Positions 1 to 9,842 of a stretch of 64,000 nt of DNA are shown one piece after another (the stretch's first letter is position 1; each line of letters begins with the position of its first letter). The notes under the pieces are model-generated. The model worked only from the letters and a program-made list of their open reading frames with translations. It ran no database searches and was not told the DNA's origin. The translations under genes and the position numbers were made by a program. Location of the stretch: NCBI GenBank assembly GCA_963853835.1, contig OY970820.1, forward strand, positions 25,175,873 through 25,239,872, read 5' to 3'. This stretch comes from Calendula officinalis. Lineage: Eukaryota > Streptophyta > Magnoliopsida > Asterales > Asteraceae.

Positions 1-186
1 TTTCCACTCGATCCTCGTGAAACATCAGATTGTGATGCCACTACGAGTGTTCCGATGGATTCACGGAGATCCATATTTGTAGTGCAAGTGTCCTATATTG
101 GAAGGTTCTTGAGGGTGAGAACTAGACACACTGTGCATACAAAGAGACTTAACCCGGGGCAGGAGGTTATTATGATTCAATACTGA
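1..186 (+). other. Open reading frame entering from the left edge, unidentified
   Basis: Frame 1 stays open from the first base to a TGA at 184-186, about 61 codons. It may be the C-terminal tail of a transposon or gene polyprotein lying to the left. I recognise no motif. An open run of this length can arise by chance, so this is recorded only as possible coding sequence. Confidence 0.2.
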
Positions 187-880
187 CATACTCCAAATGA
201 GTAGTCAGTAGCTTTTGTGCTACGTCCCCTAATGAAATGAAACAAATTCCTGTTGAGAGGAATTTGAGTAGTTGGTGGTGGCGTGCATTTGCTTTACTGG
301 GCCAGTAAAGTCTAGTGAAACATCCAACTTATAAATGATCACCTATTTGTATGGTTGCCCGGTTTGTTGACGGTTTGGATTGCACTCAAAGGTGTGTTTT
401 CTTAAATTTATCATGTTTTCACATCACCTTGCACTTACCTAGTTCTATACCCCAGACATATACCCTCACATTTACCAGTTGGCAGTCATATTTCCCTGGA
501 TAGGTTAGGCCGGATCTGGCAAACCATGGGAAGGTATTGTCTTTATGAAAAGATTTTTCGTTCGTTTATTCATGTTGGGTATTTTTTTTTGATTTTTCTA
601 AATTTTCTCCCCCTAGAAATAATAATTCTCCCCCTAAAATTAATATTTCCCCCCCTCGATAAAACAAAAGTATGAAAAGTTTTGAGGTTTGAGGTTTGAG
701 GACGTACCTTATACATCGTCGGAGGGTGGAAGGAGAGTATTTGCGGTGAAGGTTGATTGAGCTTTGTGCTTTCTGTTGATGATCGGGTTCTGAATCTGAT
801 GTGATCAGAAGCCATTGTCCGTTGAAGACCGAGTTATACACTGAAGTGTGTATAAGTCATTTAATGTTAATGAAATTTTA
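187..880. other. No recognised gene; triplicated polypurine-like tract on the minus strand
   Basis: Between about 600 and 656 the plus strand has three C-rich stretches that read AGGGGGAGAA, AGGGGGAGAA and GAGGGGGGGAAA on the minus strand. These resemble retrotransposon polypurine tracts. They lie where the 3' end of the decayed minus-strand Copia element (LTR at 13034-13343) would be expected. No matching LTR follows on the left. The short minus-strand frame at 566-841 shows no family features. Confidence 0.35.
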
Positions 881-881
881 G

Positions 882-980
<99 letters not shown>

Positions 981-1029
981 GAATTTGAAAATTTAATTTT
1001 ATTAATAATAAAAGAAAATTTAACAAATT

Positions 1030-1125
<96 letters not shown>
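881..1125. repeat. (TA)n microsatellite in two blocks
   Basis: Two long TA-dinucleotide blocks (881-975 and about 1033-1125) are separated by an AT-rich spacer of some 57 bases. The array marks the point where the minus-strand Copia remnant stops being readable. The hydrophobic Ile/Tyr ORF across it is simply the translation of the repeat. Confidence 0.95.
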
Positions 1126-1139
1126 AATTAAATTAAAAA

Positions 1140-1349
1140 GATCCCTGGTCGAGACTGGTAACTATCCCCAAATATTTATCATGAGTGTTGAATAGGAGAG
1201 CTCTGTTTCCAGTCATGTGACTTGAACAGCCCAAGACAAGGTATCTCAGATTCTACATAAAACAATTAAAACATGTTTGGTACCCAATTATGTATGGGTC
1301 CTGAACGATTAGTGACTGATGTTTTATGTAGAATTATTTTATGATAAAA
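1140..1349 (-). pseudogene. Decayed Copia gag-pol linker and protease remnant
   Basis: Read on the minus strand, the sequence just downstream of the polyprotein stop gives fragments resembling the Copia pre-protease motif W-V-P-(K/N) and then the protease neighbourhood S-H-M-T-G-N-R-A-L-L, in shifted frames. In intact Copia elements the protease is D-S-G-C-S-x-H-M-T-G; here the aspartate is not readable. The remnant stops at the TA array, so integrase, RT and RNase H of this element are missing from the window. Confidence 0.5.
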
Positions 1350-2012
1350 TTAGAGGTTTGGAGAACTGCAAGGAGGCAGTTCAGAAGTTGTGGATTTAAC
1401 GACCCATTTTAAAGATTTTTCAGAGGATTGAATAATCCAATGAGAGTTTTCATTTTTGATCCAGTTATATTTTACAAACGTTGATGATTTGGTGGGTGTT
1501 TTGTTGTCGCATTTTGAGGAACCTGGAGATTTTGGCTTAGGTGCGGAATTTCCTCGAGAAGATTTGCGACGAGAGAACGAGTGAGTATCAGAGGTTGGTG
1601 GGTTTTTGGAAAAGAATTTCGGTTGTTCGGAAACTGGAGATGATGAAATCTTTTGATTTGATTTTGCTGGTTTATTGACGTATGATTTGCATTGATATGG
1701 ATAGCACGTTTTGCATGTGTTTATAAGTTTACCAGATTTATGATATACTATGTTCTTATGAGTACTGCAAGGTGCATCAAGTCTTACAAAAAAACGTTTA
1801 TCAGTCTGAGTTATCTGTTTCTTTGTAATTTTATCAAAAAATCTTTTTGTTCCAGATTTGTCAGTTTTAACATACACATCACCAAAATCAGGAGAGTTTC
1901 GGACAGGGCGATGAACAATAGAATCATAATCAGTTCTAAAAGCTGTTAAAAGAGTTTTCACACAATTAGAGTTATTACTTTTATTTTGAACCGAAAAAGA
2001 AGAAACTACATG
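1350..2012 (-). pseudogene. C-terminal part of Copia-type coiled-coil polyprotein, cut by a Gypsy insertion
   Basis: About 220 codons open on the minus strand, rich in Lys, Ser and Pro, ending at a stop at 1350. It is the continuation of the frame at 9843-11514. If the Gypsy element 2013-9842 and one copy of its 5-bp duplication are removed, the two parts join in the same frame with no extra stop. A C-x-x-C pair lies in the middle (the CKTCYPYQC segment). I do not recognise a catalytic domain. The start of the continuous frame is at 11514, so the methionine near 2015 is not a real start. Confidence 0.6.
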
Positions 2013-3714
2013 CAACGACCCGAAATTTGTAAATCAATAAATTTATAAAAATTATGATAAATAATGATAAATCGTTTAGAGAACGTAGGAATTGGTTTCG
2101 TGTCATTTGGACACCGTATGAGAAAGTTATGGGCGAAACCGGGTCGAGACAACAACCAAAAAATGCAGCCCTGCTGCACTTGGGAGTTCACACCGCGAAG
2201 GGAAGTTCTCGATTGGGAACTACCTACCGAAGGTTGGGCTTTTGTGCGTGAAGTAGTTCACGACCAGTTAGCGATCGCGAAGTTTGCGAGTAGGGAAAGT
2301 TAGCGACGCGAAGTAAAGTTCACGCCGTGAACTATGGTCGAGCAGCTTTAAGTCGGGTTTTGGCTCATTTGATGCCATATCAAAACCCTAGTTTCTCCTT
2401 TGGTGATTTTCGAGCTTGAGGACTGATTGAGGTCGAATCCTTCACAAATCTTTGGTAGATTTCACTCCTAGTTGAAGATTAAAGGTATATCTTCACTCTT
2501 TGATCTTCGTAGCTTAAGATCTATGTATTTTGATGTAAGGGTTTGAAACCCTAGTTCTTGGGGTGATGGGTTATGGTGATATAAGTGATGTATACACTTA
2601 ATAGATGGTATATTATCAAAGGAAACAAGTGTATGATTATTATTTGTAAGAATCTTAAGGGTTGGTTAAACCTAGGATTTGGTAAATCACCATAATTGGG
2701 GGAAATGTGTTAATAAGTGTTATCTAGAGATAGATGGATACCATAGTAGTAGTATGTGATGTTGATAATCTTGTGATTATTGTAATAGGCATTTGGTGAG
2801 GTCTTGGAAGGTTGACTGAATTGTGAAGCAAGGAAATTGACGAAAGGAATACGGTTGGAGCATTTTATTGCTAAGGTGAGTACGTGTGGACTTTACTGAG
2901 TACATAGCTATATGAAGTATTTTGATTACTTACGATCGGTCTATTTAATGTTTGTCTAGACTTATTATGTGTTGAGTTAGTATATATTATTGATAATATC
3001 TAACTAACTTGTTTGATGATTGATGTGATAGCCGAAGGCTTTGACTGGCATAACTGATAGAGTTATGATTAGAGATAGATGGTGGTGACGCGGGGGTGAC
3101 CCTGGTCACTGAGACGGGTGTACATATGTTTGTACACTAAGCACACGGGTGCTACTAGTACGCATATGTTTACGTACTAGGCAACGTAGGGATCTATTGT
3201 ATATATGTTTATGCATTAGGTTCGCTTGTGTTCCAATACATATATGTTTATGTATTGGATATGACTGTGTTCTGGTACATATATGTTTATGTACTAGATA
3301 TGTATGCTAGGAAAGCAGGACCGATAGAGTCACCATAGAGTGACTAGGATGTGTTGGTAAAATATAAATATGTATTTATATACGATGTGATACTTGATAC
3401 TATTGGGGTCTAAACCCATGTAGCTCACGAGACATTTTTGTGTCTCACGTACTCCTTGTTTGTTTTGCTATGTACTCATGTTCTGGATCGAGGATTTAGG
3501 TGCGCATGGATTGTGATATGCGGGGCCTAGAGTAGAAGATCATTAGAGTGGATTTATGCTTAACCTTGGTTTTGATATATTTTGTAACACCAAACCTCAT
3601 ACTCTGATTTTTACATCAAAGGTTTTTGTAAATCCTTGTTTTGGAACTGGTCTTCTATTTATGAAAATGATTTATTTTGGACAAATGTTTTGTATTAAAA
3701 ATTGAGGTGTTACA
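2013..3714 (+). repeat. 5' LTR of the gag-only Gypsy element
   Basis: Begins TGCAACGACC (one change from TGTAACGACC in the 3' copy) and ends GGTGTTACA. The 2180-2340 part is rich in CpG-containing words such as GCGATCGCGAA and GCGACGCGAA. From about 3117 to 3302 there is a degenerate tandem repeat of roughly 45 bases, each unit carrying CATATGTTT or ATATATGTTTA. Translations across it are not genes. Confidence 0.95.
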
Positions 3715-3717
3715 ACT

Positions 3718-3730
3718 TGGTATCAGAGCT
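3718..3730 (+). promoter_or_regulatory. Primer-binding site (initiator Met tRNA)
   Basis: TGGTATCAGAGCT, three bases after the 5' LTR end, complements the 3' end of plant initiator methionine tRNA. It is the site where minus-strand cDNA synthesis starts. Confidence 0.93.
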
Positions 3731-3964
3731 ACTGTTTAAGTGAATTAGGTTGGATGTCCATCCTAGTCTTAGACTGTAGCATTAGGAATGTAAGATTCCT
3801 TGAGATCGATAGGTTGACCTTGAGACTTTATGTTAAGTTTAGGGTTGAACCTAGGGGACCTATGAAAGTTGATGTGATTATGGATATAGAGTCTTATGAG
3901 ACTAATGGATTGTACAAGAGGTACTAAATGTTTAATGTCTTTCGTATAGTCTCGATCGAAAGAA

Positions 3965-5359
3965 ATGGTGAACACTCGTCGAAGTGGGAAAGCCCCGGAA
4001 AACCAGAAGGAAGAGATACATCATGTCGAGAGGGTTGAACAAGAAAGTCAACCATCGATGCATCGAGTGGATGAGTCGGAGGTTGGAGCTAATAAGACTC
4101 CGGTAACCATGGCGGATCTCCAAACTTTTATTGATCAAATCAAAGGGACGGTGGCCGATGAGGTGCACCGCATTATTGGAAACCGTGAGAGGTCGGGAGG
4201 AGATCGCGAATCCGAGGCTAAGTCGGATGAGAGAACCGGTGGTGGTGGCACCCGAGTGGAGAAATCCTCCACGGGTGGTTGTAGTGATGCTAGGGCACGA
4301 CCCGATGAAAAAGATGGTTGTTCTTTTAAGACTTTCATGGCTTGTAAGCCAAATGTATACACGGGTAGTTCGGACCCGAAGGTGACTATGAGGTGGATCC
4401 GAGAGACCGAGCGGGTCATCAGAAGTAGCAAGTGCAAGAAAGCCGATACGGTGACGTACGCGTCACAATTGCTAAAAGAGGATGCTATGGTTTGGTGGGA
4501 CATAGTCTATGAGACCCTCGGGAAGGAGGTGATAGAGAGAATGTCGTGGGAGGAGTTTACCACGAGATTGAGAAAGAAGTTTTGTCCCGAAAGGGATTTG
4601 GAGAAGATGCATGTCAAGTTTGTGACCCTAAAGAAGGGCGATATGACGGTCGAGGAGTACTCGAGGGAATTCACGGGATTACTCCCGTTTGTTGTTAAGA
4701 CCTACTCCGAGGAGAGGTTGAGAGTGGTTAGGTATGCTAGTGGGCTACCTTGGGATTATCAATTGGAGGTGAAGAGGGCGGTCACGCTAGATGAGGCCAT
4801 TAGTGCCGCCCGAGGTGTGGAAGAGGTGAACGAGGCAAGGGTTGCTAAGAGGGCCTATGTGGGCGAGAAGAAGAAAGCCGAGAGTGGCTCGAGTATTTTC
4901 AAGAAGGGGAAGTTCACATCGAGCTTCTCTAGGCAAGGAAGTGTAGCCTCGTGCAAGAGGTGTGGGAAGAATCATACCGGTGAATGTCGAGGGGAACCGA
5001 AGATTTGCCATGATTGTGGCAAGACGGGGCATTTGGCCCGGGATTGTAGATCCAAACCGGCGGCCGAGGTCGAGTGTTACTCGTGCCATGAAAAAGGGCA
5101 TTATAGCCACGTGTTCCCGAAGAAGAAAACGGAATCACTTGTGTCCACGGCGCAAAAGAAGGTGGAGCCGGCGAAGGTGAAGGGGCGATCCTTCCAACTC
5201 ACCCGAGAGGAAGCAAAGGAGGCGCACGATGGGGTGTCAGGTACTTTATCTGTTAACTTCTTGTCAACTCATATATATCGTGGAATCGAGTCCTACTTTT
5301 TGTTTGTGTCTCATGAGTTTGGTATAAAGCTAGATTGTGTCGACCGAGTGGTTAGATGA
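3965..5359 (+). CDS. gag: Gypsy Gag protein, intact, running into a decayed protease start
   Basis: 464 codons, the structural protein that forms the virus-like particle and binds element RNA. The central retrotransposon-gag region (residues about 140-250) carries the typical W-W-D-x-V and F-x-x-x-L-R-K-K-F-C-P motifs. Near residues 330-380 are two zinc knuckles: C-H-D-C-G-K-T-G-H-L-A-R-D-C is complete, while the next, C-Y-S-C-H-E-K-G-H-Y-S-H-V-F, has Phe for the last Cys. After residue 415 the frame follows the usual lead into protease, but the expected D-S-G-A is absent and a stop comes soon after. The ATG sits about 250 bases after the PBS. The product should be Gag without protease. Related to chromovirus or Tekay-like Gag by motif; the lineage was not tested. 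Confidence 0.9.
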   Translation: MVNTRRSGKAPENQKEEIHHVERVEQESQPSMHRVDESEVGANKTPVTMADLQTFIDQIKGTVADEVHRIIGNRERSGGDRESEAKSDERTGGGGTRVEKSSTGGCSDARARPDEKDGCSFKTFMACKPNVYTGSSDPKVTMRWIRETERVIRSSKCKKADTVTYASQLLKEDAMVWWDIVYETLGKEVIERMSWEEFTTRLRKKFCPERDLEKMHVKFVTLKKGDMTVEEYSREFTGLLPFVVKTYSEERLRVVRYASGLPWDYQLEVKRAVTLDEAISAARGVEEVNEARVAKRAYVGEKKKAESGSSIFKKGKFTSSFSRQGSVASCKRCGKNHTGECRGEPKICHDCGKTGHLARDCRSKPAAEVECYSCHEKGHYSHVFPKKKTESLVSTAQKKVEPAKVKGRSFQLTREEAKEAHDGVSGTLSVNFLSTHIYRGIESYFLFVSHEFGIKLDCVDRVVR

Positions 5360-8139
5360 AAAATGTGAAACTAAGGTAAATGGGAAAAACCTTAACGGTC
5401 GAACGTGTTATTAGAAATTGGGAGTTAGAAATAGATGGGGAAAAGTTTAAAGGCAATTTATTGCCCATGGGGGTAAAGGAAACTTGACGTGGTTATCGTT
5501 AAGGATTGATTGGGTATGCACCAAGCCAAGATATTATGGGATCATAGCTTAATGGTTGGATTGCCGCATGATTTGGTGCTCATAGAAATTTGAGATAAGT
5601 TGTATGATGTGAATATTTATTTGGGAATAATCTTCCCGGTTAGTTATGTGTATAGAAAATTTATACTTCTGGGAAAGAATTATGGACCGGAGTGACGCAT
5701 TGTGTAAGGAAATAAGGGGCGTTGTCAATGAGAAGTATAAAAGGTTGAACCGCGAGGTCGGTGAATGTCGGTAACAAGCGAAGGATAGTATAATGAAGTA
5801 CTAAGCCTTGGTAAGGAATGTCATGATATTATTGGGTGTCCGACGGGAATCCGAATAAGTAGTGTAAAATTTCATATATTTATGGTGAGGGAAAGAACGG
5901 CTAAGATGTAGTGATGCCAGATAATTTATAAACGGAAACCATGTAGAAAAGAATGAGTGTCGGGAATGACAGATTTTGATCGTTGAAAACGGTTGAGTAA
6001 AAGTTGGCGCATAGCCATAGCAAGTTTCATGACAATATTGATAAATTCGATGTTAAGGGTGAAAGGATAACTGTTGGTAAAGTGTCATAGTGATAGTGTG
6101 ACAATGTATGTCATAGTGTAGTGTAAGACTACGATTGGAAAAAGAATATTCCTAAGTCCCACGATGTGATGTGAAAAGGTAGAACATCGAGTCTTGGGCC
6201 ATTGGTTTCTAAGTCATGGGTTGCAAGTGTGGGCCGGAGTCGAATGTTTGACTCAAGGATGATTGAATTGGCCGGTGATTTATGTCTAATGGAATGAAGT
6301 GGTAACTACTCCGGCGGTGTCAAGAGACTCGAAAATTGTTAAGGAAATGAACCGGTTAAGGGCGGTTAATGTGTAAGTGAAACGGTAAATAACAATTAGA
6401 GAATGTTATTAGTTACCCGCGGGGTACAATGCATGTGCATTATGTGATAGCCTTGGAAGGCATATAATAAGGGAAAAATAATATTATATGAAATGTGCCA
6501 AGTAGTATGTCCAATGGGAGACATGTGAATAGGAAAGAAAACGATAATGTGAATTTTGTGGGAGAGGTGCTAGAATGCATGATGAATGATTTGAGGATCG
6601 AATGGGTAAGATAGTAGCAAGGCTACACGATGCGAAAAGATGGATGTCAGATGACATTGGCGTGGCATATGCATATGTTTGTATATGTGCATGATGATGA
6701 TGTTTATATGTTATTGGTGTGACATATACATATGTTTGTATATGTGCATGATGATGATGTTTAGATGGTATTGGTGTGGCATATGCATATGTTTGTATAT
6801 GTGCACGATTGAGATGAATGGACGGCATATGTGTGCACGGTAGAGATGCTTAGATGGAACTAGCAGGATAAATATGTATACTCATGTATGTAGGTGCTCA
6901 TGAGCAAGTATAACGAATGTAGAACATGTGGTTAATGATGTATTACTATTATGATTGGTGAATGAGGATCTGGTTCGAAATGCGGGTTGCATTTAGGTCA
7001 TGTAAATGTAGGGGATGCCTACGATTTATAGAATAGAAGGAAAGAGAAACTCCTAGTGAGCAAATTATCATTTGATAACCAAAGTATGGTAAACTTGTAT
7101 GAAATAGTGGAATATGTTGCGATAGGAGAACTAATTCCGGTAATTGAGAATAAGAGTTATGAAATTGATTGATGTGACGCAAAGATGGTTGAAAGAAAAC
7201 TAAGTGATGGTGTGAGTGACCAAATGTTGGTCAAGAATCGGTAAAGGTCGATGTGGCCATATGTGAATGTACGACTCTCGGATAATTGGGGAGAAAATGA
7301 AAGTGTGGAAAAACGGGGACAATTGTTAAGGGGACAATAATGAGTAGAACCGGAAGTGATATATTAGTGATGGTGCCCGTGAGTATGAAATTGGTTAGTT
7401 GAAAGGGTATGGTTGACTTCACGTAAAAGTCAAGGTTGACCAATTGGTGATTGGTTGACTTAGTCAAAGATGGGCTTTGACTCTCGTTATGAACGATTAG
7501 TGAATATTGAGAGCATCATGTGTTGATGGTATGTGCAAAAAAAAAGGGGTTAATGGAATAACTAAAAGAGTTATAGTTGGATTGTGCGACTTTGACCCGT
7601 TGGGTGTTTAGGGTTGAACTTGGGAACCGAGTATGCGATTATTAATAAAATCATGAAATTAAAGACGATAGTAAAGGAATGGACGATTAATGAAACCTTT
7701 AACGAGAAGGGAAAATGTTAAAGTATAGTTGACTTTGTGCTTAAGTCAAAGGGTAGATAGTGTGGGGATATACCAATGTCGGGATATATCGGTTGGGACA
7801 AAGCTAGAGTTTGACATTAGTTTAAATCAACTAGTTAATGGTATGATTGTGTCATACCATTGTTATGAGAATGAAAAGATCGATCGAGAGAATGTCGGTG
7901 TTTTGGTCAAATTGTGAAATTTTGACCCGTTTGCGTATTATGAGTTTTTAAATATTGGGTCTTGACCGTTCGGACTTAACGGAGTTAAGTGAACGTTTGG
8001 ATATGTAATGTTAATGGAACAGGAATGAGGAAAGTTTGATTGTAATGACCACAAGGGAATGAGAGCGGAATGATCGGTCGTATGTGGGTTGGAATTCTTA
8101 GCGATTCCGAGGACGGAATCCTTTTAAGGGGTAGATAGT
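5360..8139 (+). other. Pol-less internal region of the gag-only Gypsy element
   Basis: 2.8 kb with no reading frame of useful length on the plus strand. The first 150 bases hold a broken protease tail: the segment near 5490-5540 reads, with one stop, like the D-W-L-G-x-H-x-A-x-I motif that normally follows Gypsy protease. Beyond that nothing resembles RT, RNase H or integrase. From about 7220 to 7990 TTGAC and GTCAA words are very frequent. The 20 bases before 8140 (cttttaaggggtagatag) are a plausible polypurine tract. Confidence 0.6.
6655..6810. repeat. Tandem repeat, about 60-bp unit, roughly 2.7 copies
   Basis: Units contain CATATGCATATGTTTGTATATGTGCA followed by a run of GATs in split form (ATGATGATGATG) and TTATTGGTGTGRC. 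The minus-strand frame at 6484-6828 translates it as a 20-residue His-rich repeat, so that ORF is a by-product of the repeat. Confidence 0.85.
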
Positions 8140-9842
8140 TGTAACGACCCGAAATTTGTAAATAAATAAATTTATAAAAATTATGATAAATAAGGATAAA
8201 TCGTTTAGAGAACGTAGGAATTGGTTTCGTGTCATTTGGACACCGTATGAGAAAGTTATGGGCGAAACCGGGTCGAGACAACAACCGAAAAATGCAGCCC
8301 TGCTGCACTTGGGGGTTCACGCCGCGAAGGGAAGTTCCCGATCAGGAACTGCCTACCGAAGGTTGTGCTTTTGTGCGTGAAGTAGTTCACGACCAGTTAG
8401 CGATCGCGAAGTTTGCGAGTAGGGAAAGTTAGCGACGCGAAGTAAAGTTCACGCCGTGAACTATGGTCGAGCAGCTTTAAGTCGGGTTTTGGCTCATTTG
8501 ATGCCATATCAAAACCCTAGTTTCTCCTTTGGCGATTTTCGAGCTTGAGGACTGATTGAGGTCGAATCCTTCACAAATCTTTGGTAGATTTCACTCCTAG
8601 TTGAAGAGTAAAGGTATATCTTCACTCTTTGATCTTCGTAGCTTAAGATCTATGTATTTTGATGTAAGGGTTTGAAACCCTAGTTCTTGGGGTGATGGGT
8701 TATGGTGATATAAGTGATGTATACACTTAATAGATGGTATATTATCAAAGGAAACAAGTGTATGATTATGATTTGTAAGAATCTTAAGGGTTGGTTAAAC
8801 CTAGGGTTTGGTAAATCACAATAATTGGGGGAAATGTGTTAATAAGTGTTATCTAGAGATAGATGGACACCATAGTAGTAGTATGTGATGTTGATAATCT
8901 TGTGATTATTGTAATAGGCATTTGGTGAGGTCTTGGAAGGTTGACTGAATTGTGAAGCAAGGAAATTGACGAAAGGAATACGGTTGGAGCATTTTATTGC
9001 TAAGGTGAGTACGTGTGGACTTTACTGAGTACATAGCTATATAAGTATTTTGATTACTTACGATCGGTCTGTTTAATGTTTGTCTAGACTTATTATGTGT
9101 TGAGTTAGTATATATTATTGATAATATCTAACTAACTTGTTTGATGATTGATGTGATAGCCGAAGGCTTTGACTGGCATAACTGATAGAGTTATGATTAG
9201 AGATAGATGGTGGTGACGCGGGGGTGACCCCGGTCACTGAGACGGGTGTACATATGTTTGTACACTAAGCACACGGGTGCTACTAGTACGCATATGTTTA
9301 CGTACTAGGCAACGTAGGGATCTATTGTATATATGTTTATGCATTAGGTTCGCTTGTGTTCCAATACATATATGTTTATGTATTGGATATGACTGTGTTC
9401 TGGTACATATATGTTTATGTACTAGATATGTACGCTAGGAAAGCAGGACCGATAGAGTCACCATAGAGTGACTAGGATGTGTTGGTAAAATATAAATATG
9501 TATTTATATACGATGTGATACTTGATATTATTGGGGTCTAAACCCATGTAGCTCACGAGACATTTTTGTGTCTCACGTACTCCTTGTTTGTTTTGCTATG
9601 TACTCAGGTTCTGGATCGAGGATTTAGGTGCGCATGGGTTGTGATATGCGGGGCCTAGAGTAGAAGATCATTAGAGTGGATTTATGCTTAACCTTGGTTT
9701 TGATATATTTTGTAACACCAAACCTCATACTCTGATTTTCATATCAAAGGTTTTTGTAAATCATTGTTTTGGAACTGGTCTTCTATTTATGAAAATGATT
9801 TATTTTGGACAAATGTTTTGTATTAAAAATTGAGGTGTTACA
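8140..9842 (+). repeat. 3' LTR of the gag-only Gypsy element
   Basis: Begins TGTAACGACC and ends GGTGTTACA. It is collinear with 2013-3714, differing by about 25 substitutions and one single-base gap near 9043. The same CpG-rich block is at about 8310-8465 and the same 45-base degenerate tandem repeat at about 9245-9430. Confidence 0.95.

Larger units (their letters stand above)
2013..9842 (+). mobile_element. Ty3/Gypsy LTR retrotransposon with gag only (TR-GAG-like), 7.83 kb
   Basis: Complete element bounded by two LTRs of about 1.7 kb with TG...CA ends (2013-3714 and 8140-9842) and flanked by an exact 5-bp duplication ctaca (2008-2012 and 9843-9847). A primer-binding site for initiator Met tRNA follows the 5' LTR. 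One gag ORF is intact, but the 4.4-kb internal region has no readable RT, RNase H or integrase. By eye the two LTRs differ at roughly 25 positions, about 1.5%, so the insertion is young. It interrupts the polyprotein of an older minus-strand Copia element. An element with this layout would need proteins from a related autonomous Gypsy element to move. Confidence 0.93.

Noticed and set aside
805..1026. Ile/Tyr-rich ORF on the minus strand
   Set aside because: It is the translation of the TA microsatellite.
1692..1949. Plus-strand ORF opposite the Copia polyprotein
   Set aside because: Shadow of the better-supported minus-strand frame.
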